A DNA stretch of 64,000 nt from Ecdyonurus torrentis (Eukaryota > Arthropoda > Insecta > Ephemeroptera > Heptageniidae). The stretch's first letter is position 1. Each line of letters starts with the position of its first letter. The stretch is taken from contig OX439136.1 in the NCBI GenBank assembly GCA_949318235.1, forward strand, positions 6,286,165-6,350,164, read 5' to 3'. Positions 40,296 through 52,835 of this stretch are shown in pieces. A model generated the notes under the pieces. That model saw only the letters and a list, made by a program, of their open reading frames with translations, did no database searches and had not been told where the DNA came from. Made by a program: the position numbers and the translations under genes.

Positions 40296-42148
40296 TTAGT
40301 TCGCTAATTAGATAATTTATTTCTTCTGTACCAAAAATGTTTCATCATTAAAACTCTTCATTTAAACTTTAAACAATGCATTTCTCTTGTAAAACCTATC
40401 CTTATTGCGTAAAAATTGTTTGATTCATGTAAAGAAATTATTCAGAGATATTGAAGTTATACTAAATAACTTTCAAAGTAAAATTGAACTAAATAAATAA
40501 ATATTAAAAAAAAAAAAAAAGAAGTTAGAATTTAACAAAAATATATGACGAAAAATCTGTATTTTATAAAATATTTCTATAATAGACTGAATTCAAATTA
40601 GTTCTGCTCAAAATATTGTATTTTTTTCTTCTGAAAAATCAACAATACAGAAATCTAAAATGAAAGACAGAAACATGTAGATTGTTAAAAAGAAAATCAA
40701 ATTAAATTTTGCAATGATTTTTCTTTATAATTCGACAGAAACTAATTACAATATATATTTCATTTTATCACAGTAAAATATAGTCTATACTAAAACAAAT
40801 TTCAGGGGACCTTTTATTTATGATAAAGGCCCACAACTCACTTGTGCATTCTAAACAGCCTTTAAATAATTAGTTAAAAGAAACAAAGAAACTCAAGAGT
40901 ATGCGAGAGAGAGAGAGAGAGACAGAGAGAGACAGAGAAGAAACAGAGACAGAGAGAATGAAAGAATAATGTTCTTATACAAGAAAAAAGAGAGAGGATG
41001 CTTACGCATACGTATATTATATGATTCATACATTTATAAGTTGTCGCAAATAGTAAATTAAATTTCTTTTTTTGAAAATGGTACAGTATATACATAATTA
41101 CCATACAGTACACTATTATGATTCATTTCAAAAACTACTGAAACCATTAATTACATATAACCAGTCATTTTGTGATATATTTCTTAAAAATTAAAATTTC
41201 ATTTAAAATTCATTATACACAGGTGGAATTAAAATTATTTGAAGAAAAAAAAAGTTAATAAATATACTATATTACTATATATGTATACCATAGAGCATAC
41301 ATATTGATATTTGCAAAATTACATTAAAAATTATGTTGTACAACAGAATAATTTTGTTATTAATATGCAACATATTCTCTAGTTGCAAAAATTATAGCAT
41401 AAATAATTATGCTGTTATCAATGAACGTAAATGAAATAGAGGTAATAATGCAATATATAGAATTAATTTTCTTGTTCCCTTAAATGTAAAGAAATCAGTT
41501 TCAGTTTCTTTATTGATCATAATACCAATTGGTAAATATTGATTACAAAAATATTTATAAAGGAATACAATATATTTCATAATAGTTTCAGTCATCATAA
41601 ATATTATTAGGAATATATTCTGAAAACATTTAATAAAATCTACATTGTATATTTATAATATTTGTATGCCTTCAGATACATGTACGTACATTCATTAGTG
41701 TGTTTAAAAATGTATAATTTTTTATGTTTTTGAATAATGATGAATGATGATTATATCATTTTATTGTGTTATTTGACGCACTGTAATTGCACTTGTAATA
41801 CTATGTACATATATAACATGCAATAAAATTCAATCACAATTTGCAGAATACAGAACTCATGAGTTATTTATAATATTTCATCTTAAGCCCTTTATTTTCT
41901 TCACCTTTATATTCTTTAATGAGATAGGAAGAAGAAGAAGAAGAAAAAAATAAAAAATAAAATAAAATAAAAAAGCACATCATTGAAAAATAAGACGACA
42001 AATATGAACGTGATGCAATTGGCCTATAGTCAAGGGACTTCAATTAAAATAATATCTTGGTATATTATATAAATAATTGATTTTAAATATGAAATTTAAA
42101 CTTGCAGATTTATACTGTGCTAAATTTTTTCATTTGTGTCTATTGAAA

Positions 42149-42183
<35 letters not shown>

Positions 42184-43078
42184 TTTAAATTTTCTAGACT
42201 TGTTGCGTGAAGCATTATAATGGGAAAGACAAAAAGATTTTTTTTTTTTACTGGCATTTTATTTACGCACAGTAGGTAACTCATTTTAATATTAGAAATT
42301 TTTGTTAATGTTATAATGTTGTACATAAAAAAATCCTCTCTCTCTCTCTCTCTCTCTCTTACAAAACTTAATCAAGAATCAAGTTACACAATTATATTTA
42401 ATTTTTAATAGTGATCGTACTAAAAATAAATTAACAATAACTCAATTTGAAAACTTTTGTAACTTTATGTTGACGTATCACTCAGCAAAACTAAATCCCT
42501 AAATATTACAAAAAAAAAAAAAAAAAAAAAAATCTGCTGAATAAAATTGTTAAAAAAATAAATAACCTTTCACACATAAATTACTTTTTTTTTATCAAAC
42601 CGTCTCGATTTTTCAAAAAAAATAAAAAAAAAATAATATAATAAAAATAAACTATAACAGATAATATTAATGACAAAATAATTAATTTTGCCCTGAATGT
42701 ATCTTAATTACCCAAAAAGATGAGCTGACTAATAATATTCAAAATTATACTTAATTTAATTACCGCAGTATAATATAACTACATATAATAATAAAATTAC
42801 ATGTAAATATTTAACATATAGTTATTTAATAATACTCTAAGACATAGTGATTAGAAAGTTTTTACATAAATATATATAACTATATAAAAAACCAGAAATG
42901 AAAACTATTTCAAAAATATACGGTGAATGTCATGAGCTCAATATAATTTAGATTAACTTTACAACAAAAAAATAATATATAAAAAGAATGCGAGGAGGGG
43001 GTGGGGCAAGGTCGGAGGGTGTTACTATATAAATGAAAATTTTATGCATTTTAGTATCATTCAATCAACTACTCTACA
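40296..43078. other. Intergenic region C-D
   Basis: No further gene. Contents are the gene C 3'UTR, a GA-rich stretch (40906-40945), a CATAAATTATGC-type remnant near 41318-41420, a 32-bp T run at 42150-42180 and (CT)n at 42336-42360. The gene D promoter begins near 42990. Confidence 0.7.
43001..43062 (+). promoter_or_regulatory. Promoter of cuticle gene D
   Basis: TATATAAA at 43026-43033 and TCATTC at 43057-43062 have the same spacing as in gene C. Upstream, GTGGGGCAAGGTCGGAGGG holds the CAAGGTCG element (43007-43014). Its GTGGGGC part also resembles the G-rich block of genes F-I. Confidence 0.7.
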
Positions 43079-44083
43079 ATGGCATTCAAGGTACGAAGGA
43101 AAATAATAGTGAAATTTGGATATCATACGATTTTGGAATACAGTGCTCATTTTACAGATTTGCAATTTATAGAAAAATTTGAAATATTGAAAATTTTATA
43201 AAAAATTATTTTCATTGAATTTTTTTTTTTTTTTTTTTTCGAACGCAGATTTAGACAATCATTATTATTATTTTGTTTATATAAGCTTATACGTATGTCA
43301 GTGGCTAATAAACGTTACATATATGGCAAAGTGTTAAGTTTTAATATTTAATCTCATTTAAAAAGTCAATAAATAAAGTCATAAAAAATAGCGTAACTTT
43401 ACATTGGGTGCAGGGACTTTTTTCTTTCTATTTTTAATGATTAGGTGTATAATTGAATAAATAATTGATTCATATAGCTTAAGGATCTTGAATAATTTAA
43501 ATTTTAGTGTATTAAATCGCTAATAATTTTTGTGTTTATGCAGTTCGTCGCTTTCGCCGCTTTCATCGCCGTGGCCCGCGCTGGAGTTATCGCACCCGCA
43601 TACTCCGCATACGCTGCCGCCCCTGCTCTGGGTTACGCTCACGCCCCAGTAGCCGCCTACGCCCACGCACCAGTAGCTGCCTACGCCGCTGTCCCCGCTA
43701 TCGCTAAGGTCGCAGTCCCCGCTGAGTACGACGCACACCCACAATACCACTACGCTTACTCCGTAGCCGATGCTCTGACCGGAGACAACAAGCACCAGGA
43801 GGAGAGCCGTGACGGAGATGTCGTGAAGGGATCTTACTCCCTTGTTGAGTCCGACGGAACCCGTCGTATCGTCGACTACACCGCTGATCCCATCAACGGA
43901 TTCAACGCTGTTGTCCACAAGGAGGGAGTCGCTGTCCAGAAGGCTATTGTTGCTGCCCCAGCTTACGCTAAGGTGGCTGCTCCTCTTGCTTATGCTGCCC
44001 CAGTCGCTCACGCCTACCACGCCGCCCCCGTTGTCAGCGCCTACCATGGTGCCCCAGCTGTGGCTCACCTCGCTCACTACTAA
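43079..44083 (+). CDS. RR-2 cuticle protein D, 183 aa
   Basis: Tandem paralogue of gene C, same length and plan. Exon 1 (43079-43090) codes for MAFK with a GTACGA donor; exon 2 (43544-44083) follows acceptor TTATGCAG. Signal peptide at residues 1-17, RR-2 at about 65-128. Differences from C sit in the N-terminal half ([12 protein letters not shown] against [18 protein letters not shown] against SVSDAL). From the middle of the RR-2 domain through the stop codon and first part of the 3'UTR the two genes are essentially identical in DNA, while their introns share nothing obvious. This suggests recent gene conversion. Polyadenylation signal AATAAA at 44134. Confidence 0.96.
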
Positions 44084-44804
44084 TTAGTTCGCTAATTAGA
44101 TAACTTATTTCTTCTGTACCAAAAATGTTTTTCAATAAAACTCTTCTTTAAACTTTAAAAATGACTTTATATATCAATTTTATGCACCTATACTGTACTA
44201 CCTTTATACAAACTCACCTCTTAATATTTATAAATCCTAAAAGTACGCAGAAAAATGACAGACATAAGATAATAAAGGGTTCCTTAAAATAAGTTGGTTT
44301 AATGTACCAAGTTTATAAAAATGACACTCTGGACAAAATTTTTAGAAAACATAACATTCTAGCATCTTTCTAAAATATGCATAATTATATGCGGATGCTA
44401 CATTCACAATATAAATAATGCCGATGATATATGTTGTATTTGCAAGTTGGTGGTCTTACATTTAATGTTATAATAAATAATCAAGAAAAGTACCACCACT
44501 TATAGAATAGCGTGAATCTGTATGATAGAATTTAAATAATAATGAAACACAAAATTTGTAATAAAATATAAAATAAATGACACGACACATACTGTATATA
44601 AAAATGTATGTTATAATGAAAGTAAAAAGTTGATAAAAAAAATTGTCTGTGTGGTATTTGTTTTAAAGTATATGTCACTTTCATACCAGTCTGCATTGCA
44701 AAGATGTCTCTTAAAATTTTAATTAATCACTTTTATAAATATTAAATATTATTTATGTGTGTCTATTGAAATATGTAAGCAGAAAATATTTACAGTGGTT
44801 TACC

Positions 44805-44848
<44 letters not shown>

Positions 44849-45426
44849 AAAAAAAACGTAATACTAATTAAACACGTAGTAATTAATTTAAGACACTTAA
44901 TTATAAAAAAAAAATGTGAAGGCTTGTATACTAGGGAGCCAAAAATAATGAAATTCCAAAGAAAAAAAAATCTAATATGTTGCGAATTATTTTGCGTTGT
45001 ATTTTATAATCTTACAATTAATTTTTCTTTTTCTTTTTTTTTTTTTTTTACTATTCAAAATTTTGCAAGTTATTTTAACTATTTTTAACAGACGCTATTA
45101 CATATTACGATAATTTAATAGTAAAATTAAGCATCATGTTTTTTTTTGTTTTTTTTTTCTTCTTCTTTTTCTTCTTTTTTTTTGAAATTCTTTATTAAAT
45201 GAAAATAAGGGGGGGGGAAAGAATATATATTTTTTTATAAAAATAAGGGGTCCCTTTTTATTTCCCCTTACTGCTTTTGATTACTAACTATATACTATTG
45301 ACTATAGTTAGTTAGTTAGTAAGTAAGTATAGCAAGCAAAACTGAAGCTCCGTAAAAGATTTTCAATAATACATAATAAATATCAGTAATGATGTTGAAA
45401 AAAAAAATTATATAGCAATTCAAAAC

Positions 45427-45463
<37 letters not shown>

Positions 45464-46132
45464 ATAATAATGCAGTATGCATACACTACTTAAAAAAAAG
45501 CTTAGTAATAATATTCAATAATAGAAAAAAAATGACATACAGTAGCTTGATATCATGATTGTTACGTTACATTACAGTTGAAAATAGATGCTGTAGTTGT
45601 ATGAATATGTGTTAACTTTTTTTTTTCTTTTCTTTTCATGCACAGCTTTACAGAATACTTTATGAAATTCAATAATAAAATGTTTCATAGACCAAAATGT
45701 TGCATTTAGTTATACTACTCAAAATTTATATCATATTTGGAGTTCAAAAACTATAATGTATGGTATGAATTTTGGCATACTAATGGCTTCTTACGGGTTA
45801 TTTCAAAAGAGTCGAGTCCCAATTGTTGACACATTAGAAAAATATTAAGGTGAGAGCATTTTTGATGCCACTGATTGAGTCCAATCTTATATACTGTGAG
45901 TATCCAAATTTTGAAATTTCAAGTCTCTAGCTAAATAATTTGAGAAGGTGATAGTTGTATTAATATTTTAAGTTTTCATTTACAAATCTAGTAATTCAAT
46001 TGGGACCTACCAACTATGCGCTGTATCAGGACCATACATAAAAATATTTCTAAAATTCTCTTTTTCAACTTACAAAGAGCCAAATTACTACGTTACACAC
46101 GTCATTAAAATTCTATAGTTTATTCTTACAAA

Positions 46133-46340
46133 TACATGGAAAGCATAAATAACGTAATTTATGCTGTATTTATGTCATTATATAGCATAAATTATGCTAA
46201 ATTAAAACATCATAAATAATTATGCTGAACAACATAATATTTATGCTATGTAACACAGTTATTATGCAGTAAAGCATAAATTATGCTGTATTGAACAATT
46301 AGTGTTAAAAAAAGGCTAGCATAAATATTACGTATTTAAT
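46133..46340. repeat. CATAAATTATGC-family repeat, copy 3
   Basis: About 208 bp, the best match to 26771-26989: AACGTAATTTATGCTGTATT, AATTATGCTGAACAACATAA, AAGCATAAATTATGCTGTAT. Short internal inverted repeats (AGCATAAATTATGCT) are a feature of the family. Confidence 0.72.
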
Positions 46341-46767
46341 AAAAAAAAAATCGTAAACTATATACAAAAAAAAAAAAAAAACTTATTCAACAAATATTAT
46401 AATGACAATTTTTGTTGTGCAATGTGTACATATATGTGCGTGTATCTCAAGTATCTATATTATATTTCAAAAATATTAAATATCATCACAGCTCTATAAA
46501 CATATAAACACAAGATTTATTTTAATCTTTACGTATAATTAATATTCAAAGATATAAGATATATTTACACACACGGATCTTCATCAATTTATAATAAGTA
46601 TATACGTATATTTACTTATAATCATAAAATAAATTCTTTAGTCACCAAAAAAAAAAAATAACCTTTAAAAAAATAAATAATGATTTAACCTTTCTAAATA
46701 TTATTGTATCATATTGTATTTTGCATTGGTCTCAAATATTAAAAGAAGATTCATAAATTAATTGTGA

Positions 46768-46769
<2 letters not shown>

Positions 46770-46819
<50 letters not shown>
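46770..46819. repeat. (TA)n microsatellite
   Basis: About 25 TA repeats. Confidence 0.95.
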
Positions 46820-46824
<5 letters not shown>

Positions 46825-47095
46825 GTCAATTGTGTAATAATTAACATTAAATACGTAAGAAATTGTAATAATTTTTATCTGTAGTACAAGTGTCCTTATG
46901 TGTCAAGGACCATAAAAAATTAAAGAATTTACTGCATTGAAAAAAAAAAAATAAACTTGTTTTATTAGTATATAATATATATATTTTTTGTGTGAATATG
47001 TTGGGAGGAGCACAAAAGATTTGAGAGATGTCATCTTCTTTGAGGTAATATTTTTGCTTATACTTGACATAAGGAGGATCTTCTTCTACTGGGGG

Positions 47096-47103
47096 TATAT
47101 AAG
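47096..47103 (+). promoter_or_regulatory. TATA box of cuticle gene E
   Basis: TATATAAG, 44 bp before the start of the ATG at 47147. The expected start site is near 47126-47130 (CATCACA). The G-rich and CAAGGTCG elements of the other genes are not obvious here. Confidence 0.7.
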
Positions 47104-47146
47104 GTGCTGGGTGCCAAGACCAGAGCATCACAAAGTATCCAACTAC

Positions 47147-48818
47147 CATGGCATACAAGGTAAGTGGGGACAACAAATAATATCATTATATACTTTTGAA
47201 CATTTTGTGAAATAGGAATTTGAGTTTTTTTTTTTTTAGAAATTTCTGCATGTTTTATAAATTTTAAGAATTTTTTGGTATTTTATATTTTGAAATAACT
47301 CTAATGTAAAATTTAGGAATTTGAATAGTTATATATTTTTTATGATATATTTTTATGTGTGTTACCCTTTTTAAAAGTTTTGAGTATTTTTTTTTTTATT
47401 TTTTATTTTTACATATTTTGAGATTTGTCTGCTCCTGAATTTTATAAGTATTGCATCTAAATCAAATTTGAGTATTAAAAGTATTTTTAATTATAATTTT
47501 CTTTTCGATCTTACTTAATTTATACTTATTAAATACTATTTTATAAAATACAGCTTGTATTTTGTTGAATTTAAATATTTTTTAATTTTTTTTTTTTTTT
47601 TGGAATATAGTATTTTGAATATGACATCAAAAAATTATGCATTTGAATTTAGGCACTACTTATCTATTTTTATATTGTTGTTTTGTATTTACTATTTTTC
47701 TTATTTATAATGTTCGTAAAAGTTTATCCGAATATTTATATATATAAAAAAAGCATTTTGTCACATTTTTTTAAATTCAGAATCATATTTAATAACACTT
47801 ATCTATTTTTAATTAACTGAAATAAAAATATTTTTTTAAAAGAATTTCCATACAATTAGCATGTAGTTTTTTCAATACATTTTTTTTTTTTTTTTTTTTT
47901 GTAATACAATTTTCAGTTATAGTCCATCACTTTACGACGCAACTTTAAATGCAACTTAAATTGCAATTAACAAAAGGCTTTGTATTTTAAATTTGGCATT
48001 TTATATTTCAGTTATTTGCTGTCGTTGCTCTCTTCGCCCTCGCCCAGTGCGCACCCCAAGCCCCAGCTGACGACCCTTACTATGACCCCAACCCTCAGTA
48101 TACCTTCTCTTACTCTGTGGCTGACTCTATCACCGGTGACAACAAACAACAACAAGAAACCCGTGATGGCGACTATGTTGAAGGTTCCTATACTGTAGTT
48201 GAAGCTGATGGCACTACGCGTACCGTAACTTACACCGCTGATCCTGTAAATGGATTTAATGCCGTAGTTACCAAATCAGGTACTCCAATTGAACAACCAA
48301 TTCAACAACGTGCTCCAGCTCCAGTTCAAAGACCTATCCCTGTACGTGTTGCTCCTCCTCCAGCACCAAAACAAACCCCTAGACCAGTAGCTCCAGTACG
48401 TTCAGCATCACCATCCTCATCTAACCAAGCTAATCAGGGAGCTCGTCCATCATCATTCTCACCTCTTACACGTCTAGCTATTGCACCCCAGGCTGGATCT
48501 ATCTCAACACTTCATGGCAAACCTCTGATTTATGCTGCTCAAGGACAAGGCTCATCTCTATCTTACACCCCCGGCGGAGCTGAGGTAGCTTATACTGCTC
48601 CAGTTCAACCCCAAGCTGTTGTATATACAGAGAATGTGGTACAGAATGCTCCTATTACTTACACTGCTGAGATTCCTATTGCACAAGTGAACTACGCTCC
48701 TGCTACGCCTGTTAACTACGCCCCAGCTACTGAAGTACGTGCAGTACCAAGTTATTCTGATGCTGCTGCTGTAACTTCCACTCACTTTACCTCACCTTAT
48801 GCTACTTACTCTCATTAA
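47147..48818 (+). CDS. RR-2 cuticle protein E with Pro/Gln-rich tail, 272 aa
   Basis: Exon 1 (47147-47158) codes for MAYK with a GTAAGT donor; exon 2 (48012-48818) follows acceptor ATTTCAG. The signal peptide is [19 protein letters not shown]-2 follows almost at once, at about 26-90: [40 protein letters not shown], then [15 protein letters not shown]. After it comes a tail of about 180 residues: Pro/Gln/Arg-rich ([20 protein letters not shown]), a Ser/Asn segment, then YTA-, NYAPAT-type motifs and a final SPYATYSH resembling the SPYATYVH end of genes F-I. Codons end in A/T far more often than in neighbouring genes. The longest member of the cluster and without N-terminal Ala repeats. AATAAA at 48925. 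Confidence 0.95.
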
Positions 48819-50410
48819 GTAACTATTACTATTGAAAATATTACGATTGGTATATATTATATTTGGATTACGCTAATGAATTTTTATAAATATTGTACAT
48901 GCTTTAGCTTTTAATTGATGCAATAATAAATTTTTTACAATACTGTATTTACATTGTTTTTACTTTTCAAATCGTTAAGAAGATAACAATAATAAACACT
49001 AATAGATAGATAATAAGGCCTCTTGCTTTATATTTTTAACGAATTCACTTTTATTATAATAACTTTGTTTTTATTTCAAATTGTTAAAAATTAATAATAG
49101 TAAAAAATAAATAGAAAATACAATACTTTAATAAATATTATATAAACGCCTTCATATAATTATTTCGTTATCTTTAAACAAAGAAACCAAACTTGAAATG
49201 ATTGACTGACTTGCATTATACAGTATATTTTTTATAGTTGAAAACTTACTGTACAGTAATTAAATTTTTTACTCGATGCTTTTCTAAAAGAAAAACAAAT
49301 TTGAAACTTTTAATCGAAACTTTAAAACAAAACTTTGAAACAATGGATGAATTTGCAATGCAATTCGTAAATTGATGCACAAATTAAATTACAGCACAAG
49401 TTTACAATTGAAACACAAAATTAGCGATGTAAATTACCAATGATGATTTTTCAGAAATGATTATATTAGCTTGAAACTCATAACCATAATGTGCTTCATT
49501 ATTAGTTAAAAATTTCTGAAAACAATTAAAATAAAATGCGCAAATTTAAGAGTCTACGTTTAAAACGTTCAAGATTCAAGATTTTATTGCATGTTCCATA
49601 CATGTTCCACCAATCCGTTTTACTACTATACGATTAAATATAAGAACAATAAAGAAGTTTAATAGGTTTAAGACTTGCATAAAGTTAAAAAAATAAATTA
49701 TAACAATCTGTTTAAGAGCCTATAATTTTTTAAGGCGTTTTAAACCATTAAAAATCTATATGAATCAATATAAAAATATTAAATTAAAATGATCTTAAAG
49801 ATTAAATTTTTTAATTCATCGAGAAAAATCAATAAGTGATAATTATGCTAGTAAAGTCTATTTTCAGACATACATATTTAGATCTTTTCAGCATACTTTT
49901 ATTCTATATTCTATTGAATAAACGAGTCTAAATACACTTTGCAATTTGCAATATTGCATAATTTATAGCAATTATGTTGTGACAAATTAAATTATGTGAG
50001 AAAAAGAAGAAAAAAAAGTGCAATATGTATGATAAATTAATGAAAATATAATACATTTTACATACGGTAGATATTATTTACGATTAAAAAAATATAAACT
50101 GACTCTTTATTACATTGTGGGAGGGGATTAATGTGGGAGGAGAGAGTAAAGTTTAAGATTCACTACTAGAAGATTTACAAGTTAAGTAAGAAAACAACTT
50201 AAAAAATACAGATAAAAAATGTCAACAACAAATTTGGGAGGAGCTAATATATTTTTTTATTACCAATAATAATAATAAAAAAAATCTTAGATTGTCAAAA
50301 TATTTTGATATTGAAAAAGTCGTCATCCTCGCCCTTATTTTTATTTTAACCAATATATTTATATAACAATTTAAAGTTCATGTAAAAAAAAATCAAACTA
50401 TATTATAATG
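48819..50410. other. Intergenic region E-F
   Basis: AT-rich with no gene or clear mobile element. It ends at the conserved promoter block of gene F. Confidence 0.65.
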
Positions 50411-50523
50411 CAGGTTAACAAGTGTGTAAGATTGGGTGGGGCGAAGGGCGAAGATTCTGGTGGACCAGTATAAAAGTGTGCTGTACCACAAGCAGGCATC
50501 ACACATTTGCAAATCCTCGCAAC
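50411..50523 (+). promoter_or_regulatory. Shared promoter/5'UTR module, gene F
   Basis: Starts CAGGTTAACAAGTGTGTAAG, then GGGTGGGGCGAAGGGCGAAG, TATAAAAG (50469-50476), CACAAGCAGGCATCACACA (likely start region near 50501) and TTGCAAATCCTCGCAACATGG. Almost the same block precedes G, H and I, while DNA further upstream diverges. Confidence 0.82.
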
Positions 50524-51426
50524 ATGGCATTCAAGGTAAGCTAAGCAAAACTGGTATACAGCTACTTTACTATATTAGTATTACATTAACGTGTGTATTT
50601 AGATCATTTTTTTACAATTCAACTTTATTATACGTAAAGGTTTTATTATAGGATTTTTCAAAATTATTTTTGCTGTAGAACTCTATATAGCTATAACTTT
50701 ATTTTTAAGACCCCCCTTTTTTAATATTTCTTAAAATATTTGTAACTATATACTGAATAGTTTTATCTTAAAAACTGTCAATTAAAATTACTTTAAATTA
50801 ATTATCAATAAATACAAGCCTAAAATGAAGGTATAGTTTAACTTGTAAAATATTAAAAATGAAATTAATTTCTCCAGTTCGTCGCTTTCGCCGCCCTTAT
50901 CGCAGTGGCCCGCGCTGGAGTCCTCGCTCCCGCTATCTCCACCTACGCTGCTGCCCCAGCTCTCAGCTATGCCGCCCCAGTTGCTCGCGTAGCCGCCGTC
51001 CCTGCTCTTGCCAGAGCTGCCGTTGCCGTCGATACCGAGTACGACCCTAACCCACAATACAGCTATGCCTACTCTGTTGCTGATGCTCTGACCGGAGATA
51101 ACAAGCACCAGGAGGAGACCCGTAACGGAGATGCCGTCCAGGGATCTTACAGTCTGCTCGAGGCTGACGGAACCACCCGCACTGTCACCTACACCGCTGA
51201 TCCCGTCAACGGATTCAACGCGGTCGTTTCCAAGAGCGGAGCTGCTGTTGCCGCCGCCCCCGTTGTCGCTGCCCGCGTTGCTGCCCCCGTCGCCTACCAC
51301 GCACCCGTAGCTGTTGCCCGCGTCGCTGCCCCCGTGGCCTACGCTGCTCGCCCCGTTGCTTACGCCGCTGCCCCCGCTGTCGTCAAGACCAGCTACGCTT
51401 CCCCCTACGCCACCTACGTCCACTAA
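50524..51426 (+). CDS. RR-2 cuticle protein F, 186 aa
   Basis: Exon 1 (50524-50535) codes for MAFK with a GTAAGC donor; exon 2 (50878-51426) follows acceptor TTTCTCCAG. Signal peptide [17 protein letters not shown], then [20 protein letters not shown] and an Ala/Val-rich run. RR-2 at about 57-121: [40 protein letters not shown], then [20 protein letters not shown]. The C-terminus is built from [22 protein letters not shown] repeats and ends [13 protein letters not shown]. It has fewer C-terminal repeats than G and H. It shares RR-2 core DNA with G (CGCACTGTCACCTAC), and its last residues and 3'UTR with I. AATAAA at 51451. Confidence 0.96.
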
Positions 51427-51753
51427 GTCAAACCAAACAACTATTTATTGAATAAATTATTTTGCAAAACTAAAAACGATATTCCTTTATTGGTCTATTT
51501 TTTAATAATGATTGCTTCGATTTTCCTGTCTGTGCATACATTTTTTTTTAGGATTGAGTATTATACATATAAATATTAAGATAGTATTAAAAAAAAAAGC
51601 AGATACAATATTAACTTAGAAAAAACTTTAGTAATCACAATAACCAATACATTGTTTTATTATTATTATTATTATATTTTTTATAGCAGATGCGAAAGTT
51701 TAATTTTGGATACATATTTATGTACTGAAGGGTTTATTTAAATAATATTAACA

Positions 51754-52097
51754 TTAAAGTCATATACCTCATAAAACAACATATGCTTTTTAATGAATAA
51801 ACACGAAATGGGATCTTTAAAACTGATGACAATATTTACCAGAATGTTAACGTAGCCCTACGAGAGAGTGGGAAAAAACTGTAAAGTATGCTATTTGCGT
51901 GAAAATTCATTTTTATGACGTCAGAAACATACAAAAAATTAGTATGAAAATGTTGTGTGGGTTGCATAAATCGAATTTTCTGATCACTGCTACGGATCTA
52001 CAGTTGGGTTTTGAGACAAACTAAAGTTATTTATGTAAGTCCTATCAAGTGTTTTGTGATATAAATGCTTATGTTTTTCTCTGGTCTATTCATTTAA
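51754..52097 (-). mobile_element. TTAA-bounded MITE, copy 3
   Basis: A 344-bp inverted copy of 27373-27715, with TTAA at both borders and TGACGTCA at 51916. The end with GGTCTATTCATTTAA matches the other copies. Confidence 0.8.
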
Positions 52098-52346
52098 GAA
52101 TAAAAATATAAGACTATATTTTTACAGTTGCATAAAACATAACATTAGCCTTAAAATAAATAAATCATAAAAATATATTTTAATATTATATACTGAATAA
52201 CATACATCATTAAAAAATGTGAATTAAATTTTAAAATATTGATGAAATGTGTATCTATTGAAAATATAGCAATGCAATACTATTATTATATATTGAAAAA
52301 TATTTATAAATAGAAAGATTTAATCATACAAAATTGAAAATACCTA

Positions 52347-52654
52347 TAGAGCGGTTTCATTTATGTTAAAAGTCAACGCCATAAATGAGTACTATAAATA
52401 ACATGGGCCAGTATAGATAAATGGCAAATTTTGCCAGTTTAAAAATACTTTACAATATTTTTTAGAGCATTGGTGCTGTTAACAGGTTAAATTAGTACCT
52501 CAAGTATGCAAGAAAAATAATAATGACCAAAATATATCTAATTTTCCAAAGAAAATAGCCTAAAACTACGTTTGTCCTATGCTGAGCAATGTTATTCATT
52601 GCTGAAGAAGAGCATCGAAAAGCACTTAGAATGACGTCATGCGTACACACCCTA
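52347..52654. mobile_element. MITE family 2, copy 3
   Basis: A 308-bp copy of 356-662: opens TAGAGCGGTTTCATTTATG (end slightly decayed) and closes GTACACACCCTA. Contains TGACGTCA at 52632, where copies 1 and 2 have GGCGTCA and AACGTCA. Confidence 0.77.
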
Positions 52655-52835
52655 TATAGTACAAAAATATATAAAAATAAAATTCAAACACTCACATAAA
52701 ACTCTATCATTTTATTTTATTATTATTATTTTTTTTTTTTTGAACATTAGTTAAATGTATAAACAGAAAATAATATGATTTTAAAATAGAAATCATAAAA
52801 AATATTAAAATTGCATCCTATATAGTGCTTTCGAA

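Larger units (their letters stand above)
44084..47095. other. Intergenic region D-E
   Basis: No gene seen. Holds (GA)n at 44806-44846, T-rich tracts near 45035 and 45140, a 40-bp A tract near 45430, a CATAAATTATGC-family copy at 46133-46340 and (TA)n at 46770-46819. Confidence 0.7.

Noticed and set aside
43520..44077. Long open frame antisense to cuticle gene D, and similar ones antisense to A, B, C, F, G, H and I (Gly/Ser/Asp-rich)
   Set aside because: Reverse complements of GCC, GTC and TAC codons give GGC, GAC and GTA, so stops are absent by composition. The frames lack promoters or splice logic of their own and merely mirror the RR-2 exons.
50436..50651. Similar peptides starting MGRRA readable across the promoters of genes F and I
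   Set aside because: The frame begins upstream of the TATA box and crosses the first splice donor. The likeness comes from the conserved promoter DNA, not from a coding sequence.
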